From the NCBI GenBank assembly GCA_937872615.1, contig CALMTT010000062.1, positions 1-64,000 of the forward strand: a DNA stretch of 64,000 nucleotides, read 5' to 3'. Below the pieces are notes generated by a model that had not been told where the DNA came from, ran no database searches, and saw only the letters and a list, made by a program, of their open reading frames with translations. A program made the position numbers and the translations under genes. The first letter of the stretch is position 1; every line of letters starts with the position of its first letter. This document shows, piece by piece, positions 8,391 through 16,798 of this stretch. This stretch comes from an uncultured Verrucomicrobiaceae bacterium. GTDB taxonomy: Bacteria > Verrucomicrobiota > Verrucomicrobiia > Verrucomicrobiales > Verrucomicrobiaceae.

Positions 8391-8860
8391 CTAATCAAGC
8401 CTGTTACCCTTTCCGTGGAACCAAAGCCACGCCGGAATCTGAGTGCTGAGAAAATCCTCACCGGGCAGGGCAACCACGCCGTCCACGAGGTCTGCGTTGA
8501 AGAAGGCGCTGCAGATGTCACCGTCACCGGACTGGTTGGAGGACATGCTGGCACTGGCGGGGAAGAAGACTGCCATGCCCCGGGCGGTGCCGCTTCCCTC
8601 GGGGGCGAGGTGGTGGATAAAGTGCTACACCCAACCGAAGTTCGCGTTGCCCTTGGTCGGGACGCCGAATAGGCGGCGCGCGCCGTAGCCCTCGCGGCCC
8701 CTGTCGGAGATGTATTTGGGGACGACGAGGCGTGGGTCACGTGCTTGTATTCCGACTCGTCCATGTCGTGGCGCTGCTTGTCGGTAGTAAGCCAGAGTTT
8801 GGCCTCGAAGCATAAGATGGCGCTGAAGCACGCCAATTTTTCTGTTTTTCCGTCTTTCAT
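8391..8860 (-). pseudogene. hsdM: Remnant of a type I restriction-modification methyltransferase (hsdM)
   Basis: Reading leftward from 8860, the first ~45 codons contain LWLTTDKQRHDMDESEYKHV, the well-known HsdM N-terminal segment (LW..ADKLR..MD..EYKHV). The homology then hops to another frame as LVVPKYISDR (HsdM has LKYISD here), then, after a large internal deletion, to NANFGWV, a TAG stop, HFIHHLAP, and finally MSSNQSGDGDI ... NADLVDGVVALPG ... STQIPAWLWF, which matches the region after the catalytic NPPF motif of HsdM. SAM-binding and catalytic motifs are gone. It is a frameshifted, deleted fossil directly upstream of the PstI-type system. Confidence 0.8.
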
Positions 8861-9067
8861 TCTAACAAGCTCGCCCGGCTGAAGTGGAGAATACCCCCAT
8901 CCGCTTAGTCAACGGTCGCGCATTCCATCCTGCGTGAACCCGATGTCTTCTAGGAGTTTGCATCTGTCTGAATTAGAAGCAATCACAGAGTCGCAAGTCA
9001 GATGCGGTGATTGAGGGGGCTCTTGCCCGACATCCTGAGGGGAGGTTACAAGATTCTGAGGAACCTC

Positions 9068-9754
9068 ATGGCCCAAACCAAGAATAAGGGGCGGGAGCTT
9101 TGTTTAGGAGCGCAACGCGAAATGGATGTCGGAGAATCCAGAGAACGGAATCAGGCTCTTCTGTCAGATCTGGTCGGTGAAGAGGCAACCGCTTGCTTGC
9201 TAAAAAGATTCCTTTCGCTCACTGACCTTTCTCGGGCCTCGTTCGAGGATCTAACCCAAGTAAAAGGCGTCGGGCCCTCGCGGGCGAAAACGATTCGAAG
9301 CGCCTTCCTCCTGGCTCAAGAGCTGTCTGCTGAAAGAAGAAAGGATTATCCAGTTCTCGACACACCCGAGCGGGTGGCTGAATGCTTCCGGGAGGAGTTT
9401 CGGAGCTACAATACGGAACACTTCAAAGTGGTCTGCTTGAATACGCGGCGGCACATCATCAATGCTCACGAGATTGCAATCGGCACACTCGATACCGTTT
9501 TGGTCCATCCGCGTGAGGTTTTTCGGGTAGCCATCTCCTCCAACGCTTCTGCGATTTTGGTCCTGCACAATCACCCCAGTGGCGATCCAAGTCCAAGTGA
9601 CGCCGACATCCGGTGCACGCGCGACCTCATCCGGGCTGGTCAGATTCTCAAAATCGAGCTGCTCGATCACATTATTCTTGGGCTACCTCGGGTCGATAGC
9701 CCGAGGGATTATGTTTCCCTCAGAGAACTGGGATATTTTGGATCTGGTGGCTAG
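9068..9754 (+). CDS. radC: RadC-family JAB/MPN protein
   Basis: About 228 residues. A helix-hairpin-helix-like UPF0758 N-terminal part (LTQVKGVGPSRAKTIRSA) is followed by the JAB1/MPN+ domain with its metal signature H-N-H-P-S-G-D-P-x-P-S-x-A-D (VLHNHPSGDPSPSDADI, bases ~9560-9610) and an upstream conserved Glu. RadC-type proteins were once thought to act in DNA repair; the true role is unsettled, and copies are frequent on mobile elements near restriction and anti-restriction genes, as here. The usual PREKL...LSDAELLAILLRTG opening is only weakly recognisable, so the N-terminus is divergent. ATG 9068 has a GGGGAGG element ~20 bases upstream; an in-frame TTG at 9011 is an alternative. Confidence 0.85.
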   Translation: MAQTKNKGRELCLGAQREMDVGESRERNQALLSDLVGEEATACLLKRFLSLTDLSRASFEDLTQVKGVGPSRAKTIRSAFLLAQELSAERRKDYPVLDTPERVAECFREEFRSYNTEHFKVVCLNTRRHIINAHEIAIGTLDTVLVHPREVFRVAISSNASAILVLHNHPSGDPSPSDADIRCTRDLIRAGQILKIELLDHIILGLPRVDSPRDYVSLRELGYFGSGG

Positions 9755-9865
9755 TCGCGAATCATGCCGAGTTCCTCGAAAGTTACTAAAATTGGCCTTT
9801 CCGCTCGGTCCAACTCGTCATTCTGCGGATGACAGTGCTGTCTGAACACGCTAGACACACGCCTC

Positions 9866-10822
9866 GTGAAGAACATCAGCGTGATCGGAGTTTGTCTGTT
9901 GGTTGCGTGCGCCGCAATAGGCGCGCAGACGAATGTATGGCAGCCATCACAAGGGCACTTCCAAGTGCCGATTTGGCCTGGAGCGGTTCCCGACCCACAG
10001 TCGGTCCCAGGACCGGAGGGGCTGTCTTCCAACCCGGGGAGGCTCATCGCGGGCAAACCATTCGTATTTGTAGTGAATGTCACTCAGCCCACGATGACGG
10101 TTTACGCACCCAAAGGAACCAATACGGGCATAGCGGTCGTGGTTTTTCCCGGCGGCGGGTATAATGCGCTCGCCATTGACCTGGAGGGCACGGAAATCTG
10201 TGATTGGCTCACTTCCCGTGGGATCACTGCGGTGCTCTTGAAATACCGGGCACCTACTCCGAAAGTGGGGAGATACCACGAGTCTCTCCAGGCCCTGCAA
10301 GATGCGCAACGAACCCTCAGCCTCGTCCGCTCGAACGCTTATAAGTGGCACATCGATCCGCGCAAGATTGGTGTTATTGGGTTTTCAGCCGGAGGGCATC
10401 TGGTTGCTGCGACGAGCACACGCTTCGACAAACGATCCTATCCTCCGCTCGACTCGGCTGATCAAATAAGCTGCCGCCCGGACTTTGCGATTGCGCTCTA
10501 TCCAGGCCATCTTTCTCCTTGGTATTCGGATGATCCGAAGGCCTGGACAAGCACAGAGAAACTGGGCTTCAACGCCAACATTACCGTCACCAGCAATACA
10601 CCACCGACCTTTTTGTTGCAGGCTCAGGACGATCCAGTCGATGACGTCCGCAATTCGATGGCATATTCCCTCGCCCTGAGGAACGCAAGGGTTCCCGTTG
10701 AGCTGCATTTGTATGCGGAAGGCGGGCACGCCTTTGGAATTCGCCAGACCAAATTCCCGATAAGCGGCTGGCCTAAGTTGGTAGAGGCGTGGCTTAGGAC
10801 GATCGGAATCATTTTGGATTGA
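9866..10822 (+). CDS. Exported alpha/beta hydrolase (acetyl-esterase/carboxylesterase-like)
   Basis: A 318-residue protein starting at GTG 9866, with a signal peptide (residues 1-20, ending AAIGA). The alpha/beta-hydrolase fold is shown by the oxyanion element VVFPGGGY (92-99), the nucleophile elbow GFSAGG (Ser174), an acid at D255/D256 (LLQAQDDPVDD) and His288 (EGGHAFG), in the right order for the catalytic triad. Its resemblance is to the acetylxylan-esterase/BD-FAE-type enzymes common in polysaccharide-degrading Verrucomicrobia and Planctomycetes; substrate unknown. It stands alone between radC and a leftward hydrolase gene. Confidence 0.85.
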   Translation: MKNISVIGVCLLVACAAIGAQTNVWQPSQGHFQVPIWPGAVPDPQSVPGPEGLSSNPGRLIAGKPFVFVVNVTQPTMTVYAPKGTNTGIAVVVFPGGGYNALAIDLEGTEICDWLTSRGITAVLLKYRAPTPKVGRYHESLQALQDAQRTLSLVRSNAYKWHIDPRKIGVIGFSAGGHLVAATSTRFDKRSYPPLDSADQISCRPDFAIALYPGHLSPWYSDDPKAWTSTEKLGFNANITVTSNTPPTFLLQAQDDPVDDVRNSMAYSLALRNARVPVELHLYAEGGHAFGIRQTKFPISGWPKLVEAWLRTIGIILD

Positions 10823-10913
10823 GTTCGCTGTGTTGAGTGGATGGAACCGGGTCGGTTTGAAAAACCACCTCCAAGCCTACCGGACTAAGCCCTTCTCGAA
10901 AGCTCGACGGCTG

Positions 10914-12065
10914 CTAGAGCTGCTTTTTGATGCTTGGTGACAGTAAGGTCGGGACATGAAGGCCAGCCACATGCAGGGCGATCTGGATCGTGTCGGCTGT
11001 CTCACTGTTTGTGAGAACGATGACGGTTATCTGATCATCAATGAATCTCCATATAAACGTTGAGAACCCCGGTAATCCGCCCCCGTGCCCAACAGTTCTG
11101 TGACCATCGATTGGTCGCAAAAACCACCCGAATCCATATTTACTCAGAGTGCCATCATTTAACTGGAAAGGTGCCCACATAGCTTCAAGGCTTTCCCTCC
11201 GCAATAATGTCTCTGAATTGAGAGCAATATCCCACTTGACCATATCCAAGGTTGACGAGACGAGCGCACCTTCCGAAAACGCGGACGAGGCTGTCACAGG
11301 CTCCCGGTTGACCCAGCGGCCCTCGCTCCAAGCGTAACCGCGAGCGCGGCTTGGGATCACTGTCTTTGGATCGCTGTTTCGCGTGGAGTTCATGCCTAGG
11401 GGACGGAAAATTCGCTGTGCGAGAAAATCCCAATAAGCCTGTCCGCTCGCTTTCTCGATGAGCATGCCCAATAGCCGATAACCCACGTTCCTGTATTCGA
11501 ATCTGGCTCCTGGGGGCGATAGCAACGGTCCGAATGCGGTCCGAACAACGTCTTCTTGTTCATATTCGAATCGATCAAATTCAACCAGACCGCCCTTCCA
11601 CTCTTCCTCCCGTATTCCAGAGGTGTGAGTCAAGAGATGACGAATTGTGACTCCGCCCCACTGGTTGGACATCCAAGAGAAGTATTTGGAAATCGGATCA
11701 TCTATCCGCAGCTTTTGGTCTTCGACGAGTAGCATGATTGCGGCAGCCGTAAATTGTTTTGAAATGGAACCGAGGCCAAACAATGTCGACGCTGTAACGG
11801 GTGCCTCCAGTTCCAAATTGGCCCTTCCGTAACTCTTGGTCTGAACGATCTTTCCAGCACGGACCACTGCCAACGCGAGTCCCGGAATGTGTTGCGAGTC
11901 CATTTCTCGGCGCACGTAGTCATCGATTTCATCCTGAGCCGAGAGCATGCGAATAGGTATCCTTGACGGTAACTCCTGTCCGAAGGCCGAAGGCGATTCA
12001 GGTAGTGCTAACGTGAGGACCAGGGAAGTAAGCAAAGGTGTGATGCGCATTCGCTTCAGAGACAC
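10914..12065 (-). CDS. Exported serine hydrolase, class C beta-lactamase/penicillin-binding family
   Basis: A 383-residue protein with a signal peptide (cleavage near AFGQ, residue ~30). The serine beta-lactamase-like motifs are complete: S100-x-x-K103 (GSISKQF), Y190-x-N192 (FEYRNVGY) and HGGG near residue 337 (VGHGGGLPGF). Family members include AmpC-like enzymes, D-aminopeptidases and esterases; the sequence alone does not tell which. Antibiotic hydrolysis should not be assumed, since most such environmental proteins are peptidases or esterases. Monocistronic and leftward, convergent with the esterase. Confidence 0.85.
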   Translation of the reverse strand: MSLKRMRITPLLTSLVLTLALPESPSAFGQELPSRIPIRMLSAQDEIDDYVRREMDSQHIPGLALAVVRAGKIVQTKSYGRANLELEAPVTASTLFGLGSISKQFTAAAIMLLVEDQKLRIDDPISKYFSWMSNQWGGVTIRHLLTHTSGIREEEWKGGLVEFDRFEYEQEDVVRTAFGPLLSPPGARFEYRNVGYRLLGMLIEKASGQAYWDFLAQRIFRPLGMNSTRNSDPKTVIPSRARGYAWSEGRWVNREPVTASSAFSEGALVSSTLDMVKWDIALNSETLLRRESLEAMWAPFQLNDGTLSKYGFGWFLRPIDGHRTVGHGGGLPGFSTFIWRFIDDQITVIVLTNSETADTIQIALHVAGLHVPTLLSPSIKKQL

Positions 12066-12163
12066 CGGTGTGCATCGCTTTTGTATCCGCCTTAAGAGAA
12101 AATTCCTCCTGCTATCTAATTACTAGTCGGTGACTTGCCGGAGATTGCGCGATATCCACATAG

Positions 12164-12589
12164 TCAGTCTTTGAGACTAGACTCAAAGCGACCCCGGAGC
12201 CTTCTGAGAATGCCGTAGAGGGGCTCGTCATTCGCGGTTCCTCCAGCCCACCATTCGAGCACCTTGATTGCGGCCTCCCGGTGTTGACGATCCAGACGGC
12301 GCAGTTCCAGTCCGCCGTTTCCTCGATAACCAGTCGGATCCTCCCTTCCGGCGAGCCAGAAGAGGAAAGACCGCGCCGCTTGGCTACCGCCGGTGTCCAA
12401 ACGCGCTGCTGACTCGAGAATGGCCAGGGATTCCATCGGTTCGAGCTGGGCTCCAGTGATGGATCGACGGATCTCTTCAAGCGCCCATGTTCGCTCTGCG
12501 TCGGCTTGCACAATCGGTGTCAATTCGCTGACTTCTGAGCGCTCCTGGGGAATGACAATCCCGTCCAGTTCTTGTTGTATCGGATCCAC
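12164..12589 (-). CDS. Small conserved element protein (DUF7673-like)
   Basis: A 141-residue acidic, helix-rich protein starting at GTG 12589, which has a strong GGAGGG ribosome site four bases upstream. The segment LDTGGSQAARSFLFWLAGRED followed by GLELRRLDRQHREAAIKVLEWWAGG resembles small plasmid/ICE proteins of the DUF7673 type (gqarrvAnfLLAWWNa ... d...). No function is known. It is divergent from the next gene, sharing a 153-bp intergenic region with it. Confidence 0.55.
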   Translation of the reverse strand: MDPIQQELDGIVIPQERSEVSELTPIVQADAERTWALEEIRRSITGAQLEPMESLAILESAARLDTGGSQAARSFLFWLAGREDPTGYRGNGGLELRRLDRQHREAAIKVLEWWAGGTANDEPLYGILRRLRGRFESSLKD

Positions 12590-12742
12590 TTCTCCCTCCG
12601 CGCCGCTGCTTTGGTGACTTTTCTCGAAACTCTCCTCCCCATTACTCCGATCGGCTGTCGGAACACAACCCCCCTGGACATTTCACTCCCTGCCCAAATC
12701 ATGGTATAGCTTGATCGTGTTTCGTTGGAGCAAGGAGGTTCG

Positions 12743-13027
12743 ATGTTTGAAGACCGGCAATTCCCGAAGTTCGCCCTCGGGCAAGTTGTCATAACCACAA
12801 ACGCGCTGTCTCATCTGGAGATGTCGGAAGTCGAAGCGGCAGTCCACCGGCATGCGCTTGGCGATTGGGGGGATGTCTGCCCTGATGACAAAAAGGAGAA
12901 TGAACTATCCCTTACCTCTGGCCTGCGGCTCCTGTCGGCTTACCAAGCACAAAACGGGGTTCGGTTCTGGATCATTACCGAGGCTGACCGGTCGCTTACC
13001 ACAGTTTTGCTGCCCGAAGATTACTGA
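12743..13027 (+). CDS. Conserved plasmid-associated small protein
   Basis: 94 residues. The pattern MFEDRQFPKFALGQVVITTNAL ... HALGDWGDVCPDDKKEN ... RLLSAYQAQNGVRFWIITEADRS ... TVLLPEDY is that of a small protein widespread on proteobacterial plasmids and integrative elements, always of about this length and of unknown function. ATG 12743 is preceded by AAGGAGG (12732-12738) with ideal spacing; the in-frame TTG at 12725 is rejected. Its presence supports the view that this part of the window is transferable DNA. Confidence 0.8.
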   Translation: MFEDRQFPKFALGQVVITTNALSHLEMSEVEAAVHRHALGDWGDVCPDDKKENELSLTSGLRLLSAYQAQNGVRFWIITEADRSLTTVLLPEDY

Positions 13028-13139
13028 GCCACGGTCGCGCCGTGGCCCGGGTCCGCCTGTTGTGCGGAGCCCCACATGTGTGATAGAACCCCATTATAGA
13101 GGAAGGTTTTAGCACATCGGCTATCTCAGGGAGAATTGC

Positions 13140-13430
13140 GTGGAGAACAACCCCATCGAAAGCATGAAAACCAAAGACAAACCCGTTCACGAGGTCCGGT
13201 TGGGTGCCATCAAATGCGCCCTCTGGAGAAATGACACCGACAATGGGATTCGATACAACTCGACCTTTACCCGTCTCTACCGGGACGGCGATGAATGGAA
13301 GAGCAGCGATTCCTTTGGTCGAGACGACCTGCTCACGCTCGCGAAGGTGGCGGATCAGGCGCACACCTGGATTTGCGAGCAGACCCAGGAACGTGAAAGA
13401 GATCGCGATCGGGATCGAGGAAAAGACTGA
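13140..13430 (+). CDS. Conserved plasmid-associated small protein with charged tail
   Basis: 96 residues from GTG 13140. The core KPVHEVRLGAIKCALWRNDTDNGIRYN, then FTRLYRDGDEWKSSDSFGRDDLLTLAKVADQAHTWI, is a conserved small-protein family found on plasmids and ICEs, of unknown function. The last 13 residues are an alternating Glu/Asp-Arg tail. It sits 112 bases after the gene at 12743 in the same direction and may be cotranscribed with it. A hairpin at 13454-13477 could end the transcript. Confidence 0.75.
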   Translation: MENNPIESMKTKDKPVHEVRLGAIKCALWRNDTDNGIRYNSTFTRLYRDGDEWKSSDSFGRDDLLTLAKVADQAHTWICEQTQERERDRDRDRGKD

Positions 13431-13453
13431 GGGGAGTAAGGTTCGGGGCTTAC

Positions 13454-13477
13454 GGAATTGTGCCGTCAAACAATTCC
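13454..13477. repeat. Inverted repeat after the small-protein genes
   Basis: GGAATTG (13454-13460) and CAATTCC (13471-13477) pair perfectly around a 10-base loop. There is no T-run, so it is at best a weak terminator for the gene ending at 13430. Confidence 0.45.
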
Positions 13478-13497
13478 ACCATCCCAGGAAGAAAGCG

Positions 13498-13566
13498 GTT
13501 CGAACGGTAGACGCCAAGGAGGTGGCGGTGGAGAACCGCGCTGAAGAAACGTGCTACCGTTCGAAC
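13498..13566. repeat. 69-bp element bounded by a perfect 13-bp inverted repeat
   Basis: GTTCGAACGGTAG (13498-13510) and CTACCGTTCGAAC (13554-13566) are exact reverse complements, 43 bases apart. Between them CGCCA/TGGCG form a smaller stem that places AGGAGG in its loop, and GCGGTT (13495-13500) can alternatively pair with AACCGC (13534-13539). It may be a miniature inverted-repeat element, a protein-binding dyad or a structured RNA. No flanking target duplication is obvious. The rest of the 13431-13775 gap holds no gene. Confidence 0.7.
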
Positions 13567-13724
13567 AACTAATCCCTACGCCCATTTCTCTCTGGGTCAA
13601 GACCTGACCTGAAGACGATTCGCCTGAGTTTGTCCTTGCCGAAAGAGTCCCAATCCAACCCGGGGCCCATCGGCGTTCCTCTCAACTCGCAAGTTTTTGG
13701 TCACTCCTTCGTTACAACCACCAT

Positions 13725-13776
13725 ACTCCTCGTTAACGCAGCGTGGGATCCTGTTCGTAGGCTCTTGCTCAGCCTA
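13725..13776 (+). promoter_or_regulatory. Conserved 5' element of the second methyltransferase gene (copy B)
   Basis: ACTCCTCGTTAACGC at 13725-13739 (14/15 identical to copy A at 1880), then 19 bases, then TAGGCT (13758-13763)/AGCCTA (13771-13776) ending on the A of the ATG. Upstream similarity continues (GTTAC at 13711-13715 as in copy A). The identical spacing to two start codons of unrelated genes argues for a functional site. Confidence 0.7.
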
Positions 13777-16007
13777 TGAACAGAAAGCCTAGCTTAACCA
13801 GACTTGGGCCACTGCTATCAATTCATGATGCGAGTCGTAGCTTGCGGAGAAACTATCCTCAAGGTGATAGCACTGGCTTCTTCCCGCGCTTAAGTGTCAA
13901 CCCTCGATCTCGCCCTCGGCTGAAAAGTAGCCCGAACTTGACTGACCAGTATTCGCAGGCGGATCCCCACGTCGACGCAAGCCAACTCCCACTTGAGGAG
14001 AATCCCAATTCGGGTGCTGGCACTCCGTCGTCTCCCGGCTCGCCGCTAAGTCGTTCCGAAATCAGCCCGATCGAAGCGGCATACCGGACTCGGCTGACTG
14101 CCTATGCGAACGTCAGTGAAAAGCGTCGCTCAGAGTTAGGCCAATACTTCACACCTCCGCATATCGCTAGGCTTATGGCAGCCAAGTTTCAGCCGACCAC
14201 TGAGGCGGTCAGATTGTTGGACTGCGGTGCAGGACTTGGGGTTCTGACAGCTGCTTTTGTTCAGGAAGCTCTCCAGTGGCGACTCGCTCCAAAAGCCATC
14301 GACGTGGTGCTATTCGAAATCGAATCCAGTTTTGTTCCATTTCTCGAGGATACCCTACTTGCCTGCGCTCGCGCCTGTGAGCTTCGAGGTGTCCCTTTCA
14401 CTTGGCGCATCGACAGCCGTGACTTCATTGAAGCAGTGGTGACGACTATCGCGGCAGACAAACCTTGCTCCACTGATGCGCTGGGATCCTTTACACACTG
14501 CATCCTGAATCCTCCCTATTCCAAGCTCGGCTCCGATTCGAGGCAAGGTCTGCGGCTTCGTGAGCTAGGCGTAAAGACATCCAATCTCTACGCAGCCTTC
14601 ATTTGGCTGGCGGTTCGCTTGCTCGGTAAAGAAGGTGAGTTCTGCAGCCTGAGTCCGCGGAGCTTTTGCAACGGACCCCACTTCGCACAATTCCGTGATA
14701 TGCTGAGCCGCGAGACAGCCATTGAGGATATCCACACCTTCGACTCGCGCTATGCTGCGTTCCGCGAGGACAACGTTTGCCAGGAGTTGATCGTGTTGCA
14801 CGCTCGCCGAAGCCACAGACCCCCCCTCGAGTTTAACCTAACCAGCAACACCGGAGACCCGGAGGATGATGTCCTCAATTGGCGGAAGCTCCCCTACCAT
14901 CGATTGTTCTCGTTGAACGATTCGCATCCAGTGGTGCAACTTCCGATGAGCCTGCAAGATGAGGTGATTATGGAGGAACTCGAACGCCTTCCTTGCTCTC
15001 TCGATGACCTGGGCCTTGCCGTGAGCACCGGTGCTGTTCTGGAGCATAGGGTCAAGGATGCCTTACTGTCTGAATTTGCAGAAGGCGCAGCGCCAATGAT
15101 TTACTCCCACCATCTTAGAAATGGTCGAGTGGTTTGGCCCGGGGAGAGAGGTCGAAGGCCCAGCGCTATCTTCAGAACTCAGGAAATCGAGCGACTGCTT
15201 ATTCCGTCAGGGTGCTATGTGCTGGTCAAGCGCTTCAGCGCCCGAGAGCAAAGGCGTCGCGTCATGGCCTTCGTTTTGGATTCATCAAAAACGGCAATTC
15301 CAGCGACCGTTGTGGGGATCAACAACCAGCTTAATTACTTCCATCGCTGCGGAAAGTCATTGGATCCAAAGCTGGCCGCTGGAATGGCGATGTTCTTGAA
15401 TTCCACCATCACCGATCGGGTCTTCCGGATCTTTAACGGGACCACGCAAGTCAACGCCGCCGATCTCAGGAGGCTCCGTTATCCGTCTCCGGAGACTCTT
15501 CGTCGAATCGGCTCCCAACTGGGAACAGGAATCCCATCACAGACTTCCATGGACCGGATCGTGAATGATTCACTAGATCTTCGGTTCGCCACACGTGGGG
15601 CGCTTGCCGCACAAGCATTGATCGATCATGCTCGCTTCGTGCTGGGAGCGATTGGGATCTCAAAAGATTCATCTAATGAACGCTGTGCTCTTGCTCTCCT
15701 AGCTTGTCTGGGTGTCATTCCCGGGAACCCATGGACTATTGCACGGCCATCAAGGCTGACGATTGAAACGATCATTGAGTTTTGCTCGAAACACTTTGGC
15801 AGATCCTATCACGCAGCCAGCAAGAGATCACTCCAATCCCAACTGATTGATCCCCTGACCGAGAAAGGGGTTTTACAGGAGCTATCAACTTCTACTTCTC
15901 ACGCCGGTGGAGCGAGAGCGTGGATCTGTCGAGCACCTGAGCGCCTGATCACGTTGCTCCGACTCTATGGCTCTAGAGATTATGATACAGATCAGGAAAT
16001 CCGCTGA
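13776..16007 (+). CDS. PstI-type adenine methyltransferase fused to the endonuclease's N-terminal domain (no nuclease domain)
   Basis: A 743-residue protein in three parts. Residues 1-95 are a Ser/Pro/Arg-rich, probably disordered extension. Residues ~100-600 form an N6-adenine methyltransferase: LGQYFTPPHIARLMA, motif I DCGAGLGVLTAAF, and NPPY near 245-248 (HCILNPPYSK), then the same target-recognition blocks as the methyltransferase at 6846. Residues ~610-740 resemble the N-terminal winged-helix domain of the endonuclease at 5867: NERCALALLACLG versus NETAAYTLLALLD, and TIETIIEFCSKHFGRSYHAASK versus ITPIIDFIATAYGNRYAPNT. The protein ends where the nuclease domain would start. It should therefore methylate but not cut. 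It could be a solitary protective or regulatory methyltransferase. The start at 13776 is supported by the conserved upstream element. Confidence 0.82.
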   Translation: MNRKPSLTRLGPLLSIHDASRSLRRNYPQGDSTGFFPRLSVNPRSRPRLKSSPNLTDQYSQADPHVDASQLPLEENPNSGAGTPSSPGSPLSRSEISPIEAAYRTRLTAYANVSEKRRSELGQYFTPPHIARLMAAKFQPTTEAVRLLDCGAGLGVLTAAFVQEALQWRLAPKAIDVVLFEIESSFVPFLEDTLLACARACELRGVPFTWRIDSRDFIEAVVTTIAADKPCSTDALGSFTHCILNPPYSKLGSDSRQGLRLRELGVKTSNLYAAFIWLAVRLLGKEGEFCSLSPRSFCNGPHFAQFRDMLSRETAIEDIHTFDSRYAAFREDNVCQELIVLHARRSHRPPLEFNLTSNTGDPEDDVLNWRKLPYHRLFSLNDSHPVVQLPMSLQDEVIMEELERLPCSLDDLGLAVSTGAVLEHRVKDALLSEFAEGAAPMIYSHHLRNGRVVWPGERGRRPSAIFRTQEIERLLIPSGCYVLVKRFSAREQRRRVMAFVLDSSKTAIPATVVGINNQLNYFHRCGKSLDPKLAAGMAMFLNSTITDRVFRIFNGTTQVNAADLRRLRYPSPETLRRIGSQLGTGIPSQTSMDRIVNDSLDLRFATRGALAAQALIDHARFVLGAIGISKDSSNERCALALLACLGVIPGNPWTIARPSRLTIETIIEFCSKHFGRSYHAASKRSLQSQLIDPLTEKGVLQELSTSTSHAGGARAWICRAPERLITLLRLYGSRDYDTDQEIR

Positions 16008-16008
16008 G

Positions 16009-16720
16009 TCAACAGCCGTCGCCGCTGCAGTTCTTGGGGGGTGATACCAATCGCAGTATCTGCTTTCCGACGAAACCTCGCAGCCTTGGCCAACTTCTTC
16101 GATGCAAGGTGACGGCATTCATCCATGGGAGCAGTGGCACAGGTCCTGACCTAGCGATCCTTTCCCCGCCGTCGATGGTATCCGTAACCCGGTGGAGGTT
16201 CAGAAAGATCTGCCGCTTCCGGTCGCGGATCATCTGCGCCACAGGATCTGGTCCCGGATAGGAAGGCCAGTGCGCATCGCCGTGATGGAAGTGAAAAGCC
16301 GAGCGGAGGATGGCGGAAGATCGGCGTCGGGATCCGCTGGCCGAACGTTGCCATCAGGCAGAGATCTGGATTCCAGTCTTCGAAGAACAAGCTCCTGAAA
16401 GCCAGAGTATTGATTCTTCCGGTATAGGCTTCCAGTCCATGGGCTTCGCCCAGCTTCTGCACCATCCTTTCCTCCGCAGGATCATGGGGATAACGCCAGA
16501 GGCGAACTCCTGGATGGGTGTAGCTTTGCCTTGGATCATCCGTTGCCAGACCTGTCACAACGACCTGGGGACCCAATTGAATTAATTCTTTCAGCACTGT
16601 CAGCCCGCCATAAAAACTTCCAAACAGAACGACCCGTATGGGATCGCTGGAGTCGTCGGCTTCGCGGAGTGCCAGCGCTGATTCATTCCCCGGCGAGAGG
16701 TAGGAGATGTAAGAGCTCAT
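16009..16720 (-). pseudogene. Formyltransferase-like gene with a +1 frameshift
   Basis: The N-terminal part (from ATG 16720, MSSYISYLSP) reads RVVLFGSFYGGLTVLKELIQ ... YTGRINTLAFRSLFFEDWNPDLCLMATFGQRIPTPIF, the formyltransferase fold of methionyl-tRNA or amino-sugar formyltransferases. At RHPPLGF the frame slips: the correct continuation HFHHGDAHWPSYPGPDPVAQMI (with an Asn/His-rich catalytic-like segment and PGPDP) is in a different frame and runs to 16009. Removing one base from the AAAA run at 16294-16297 restores a single ~236-residue reading frame. Either a homopolymer sequencing error or a real inactivating mutation. It is convergent with the methyltransferase gene ending at 16007. Confidence 0.65.
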
Positions 16721-16798
16721 CGATAATGTGGTGAGCTTGCGAAGGGGACGGGGGCAAAAAAAGAGGGCGCGACCCGATCGCACCCTCGCTCGAGGCAC

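Noticed and set aside
8259-8672. 137-codon rightward frame at the hsdM remnant
   Set aside because: The opposite strand shows real HsdM homology in pieces; the rightward product resembles nothing.
10914-12065. Antibiotic-resistance beta-lactamase
   Set aside because: The SxxK/YxN/HGG motifs define the fold only; environmental members mostly act on peptides or esters, so resistance is not claimed.
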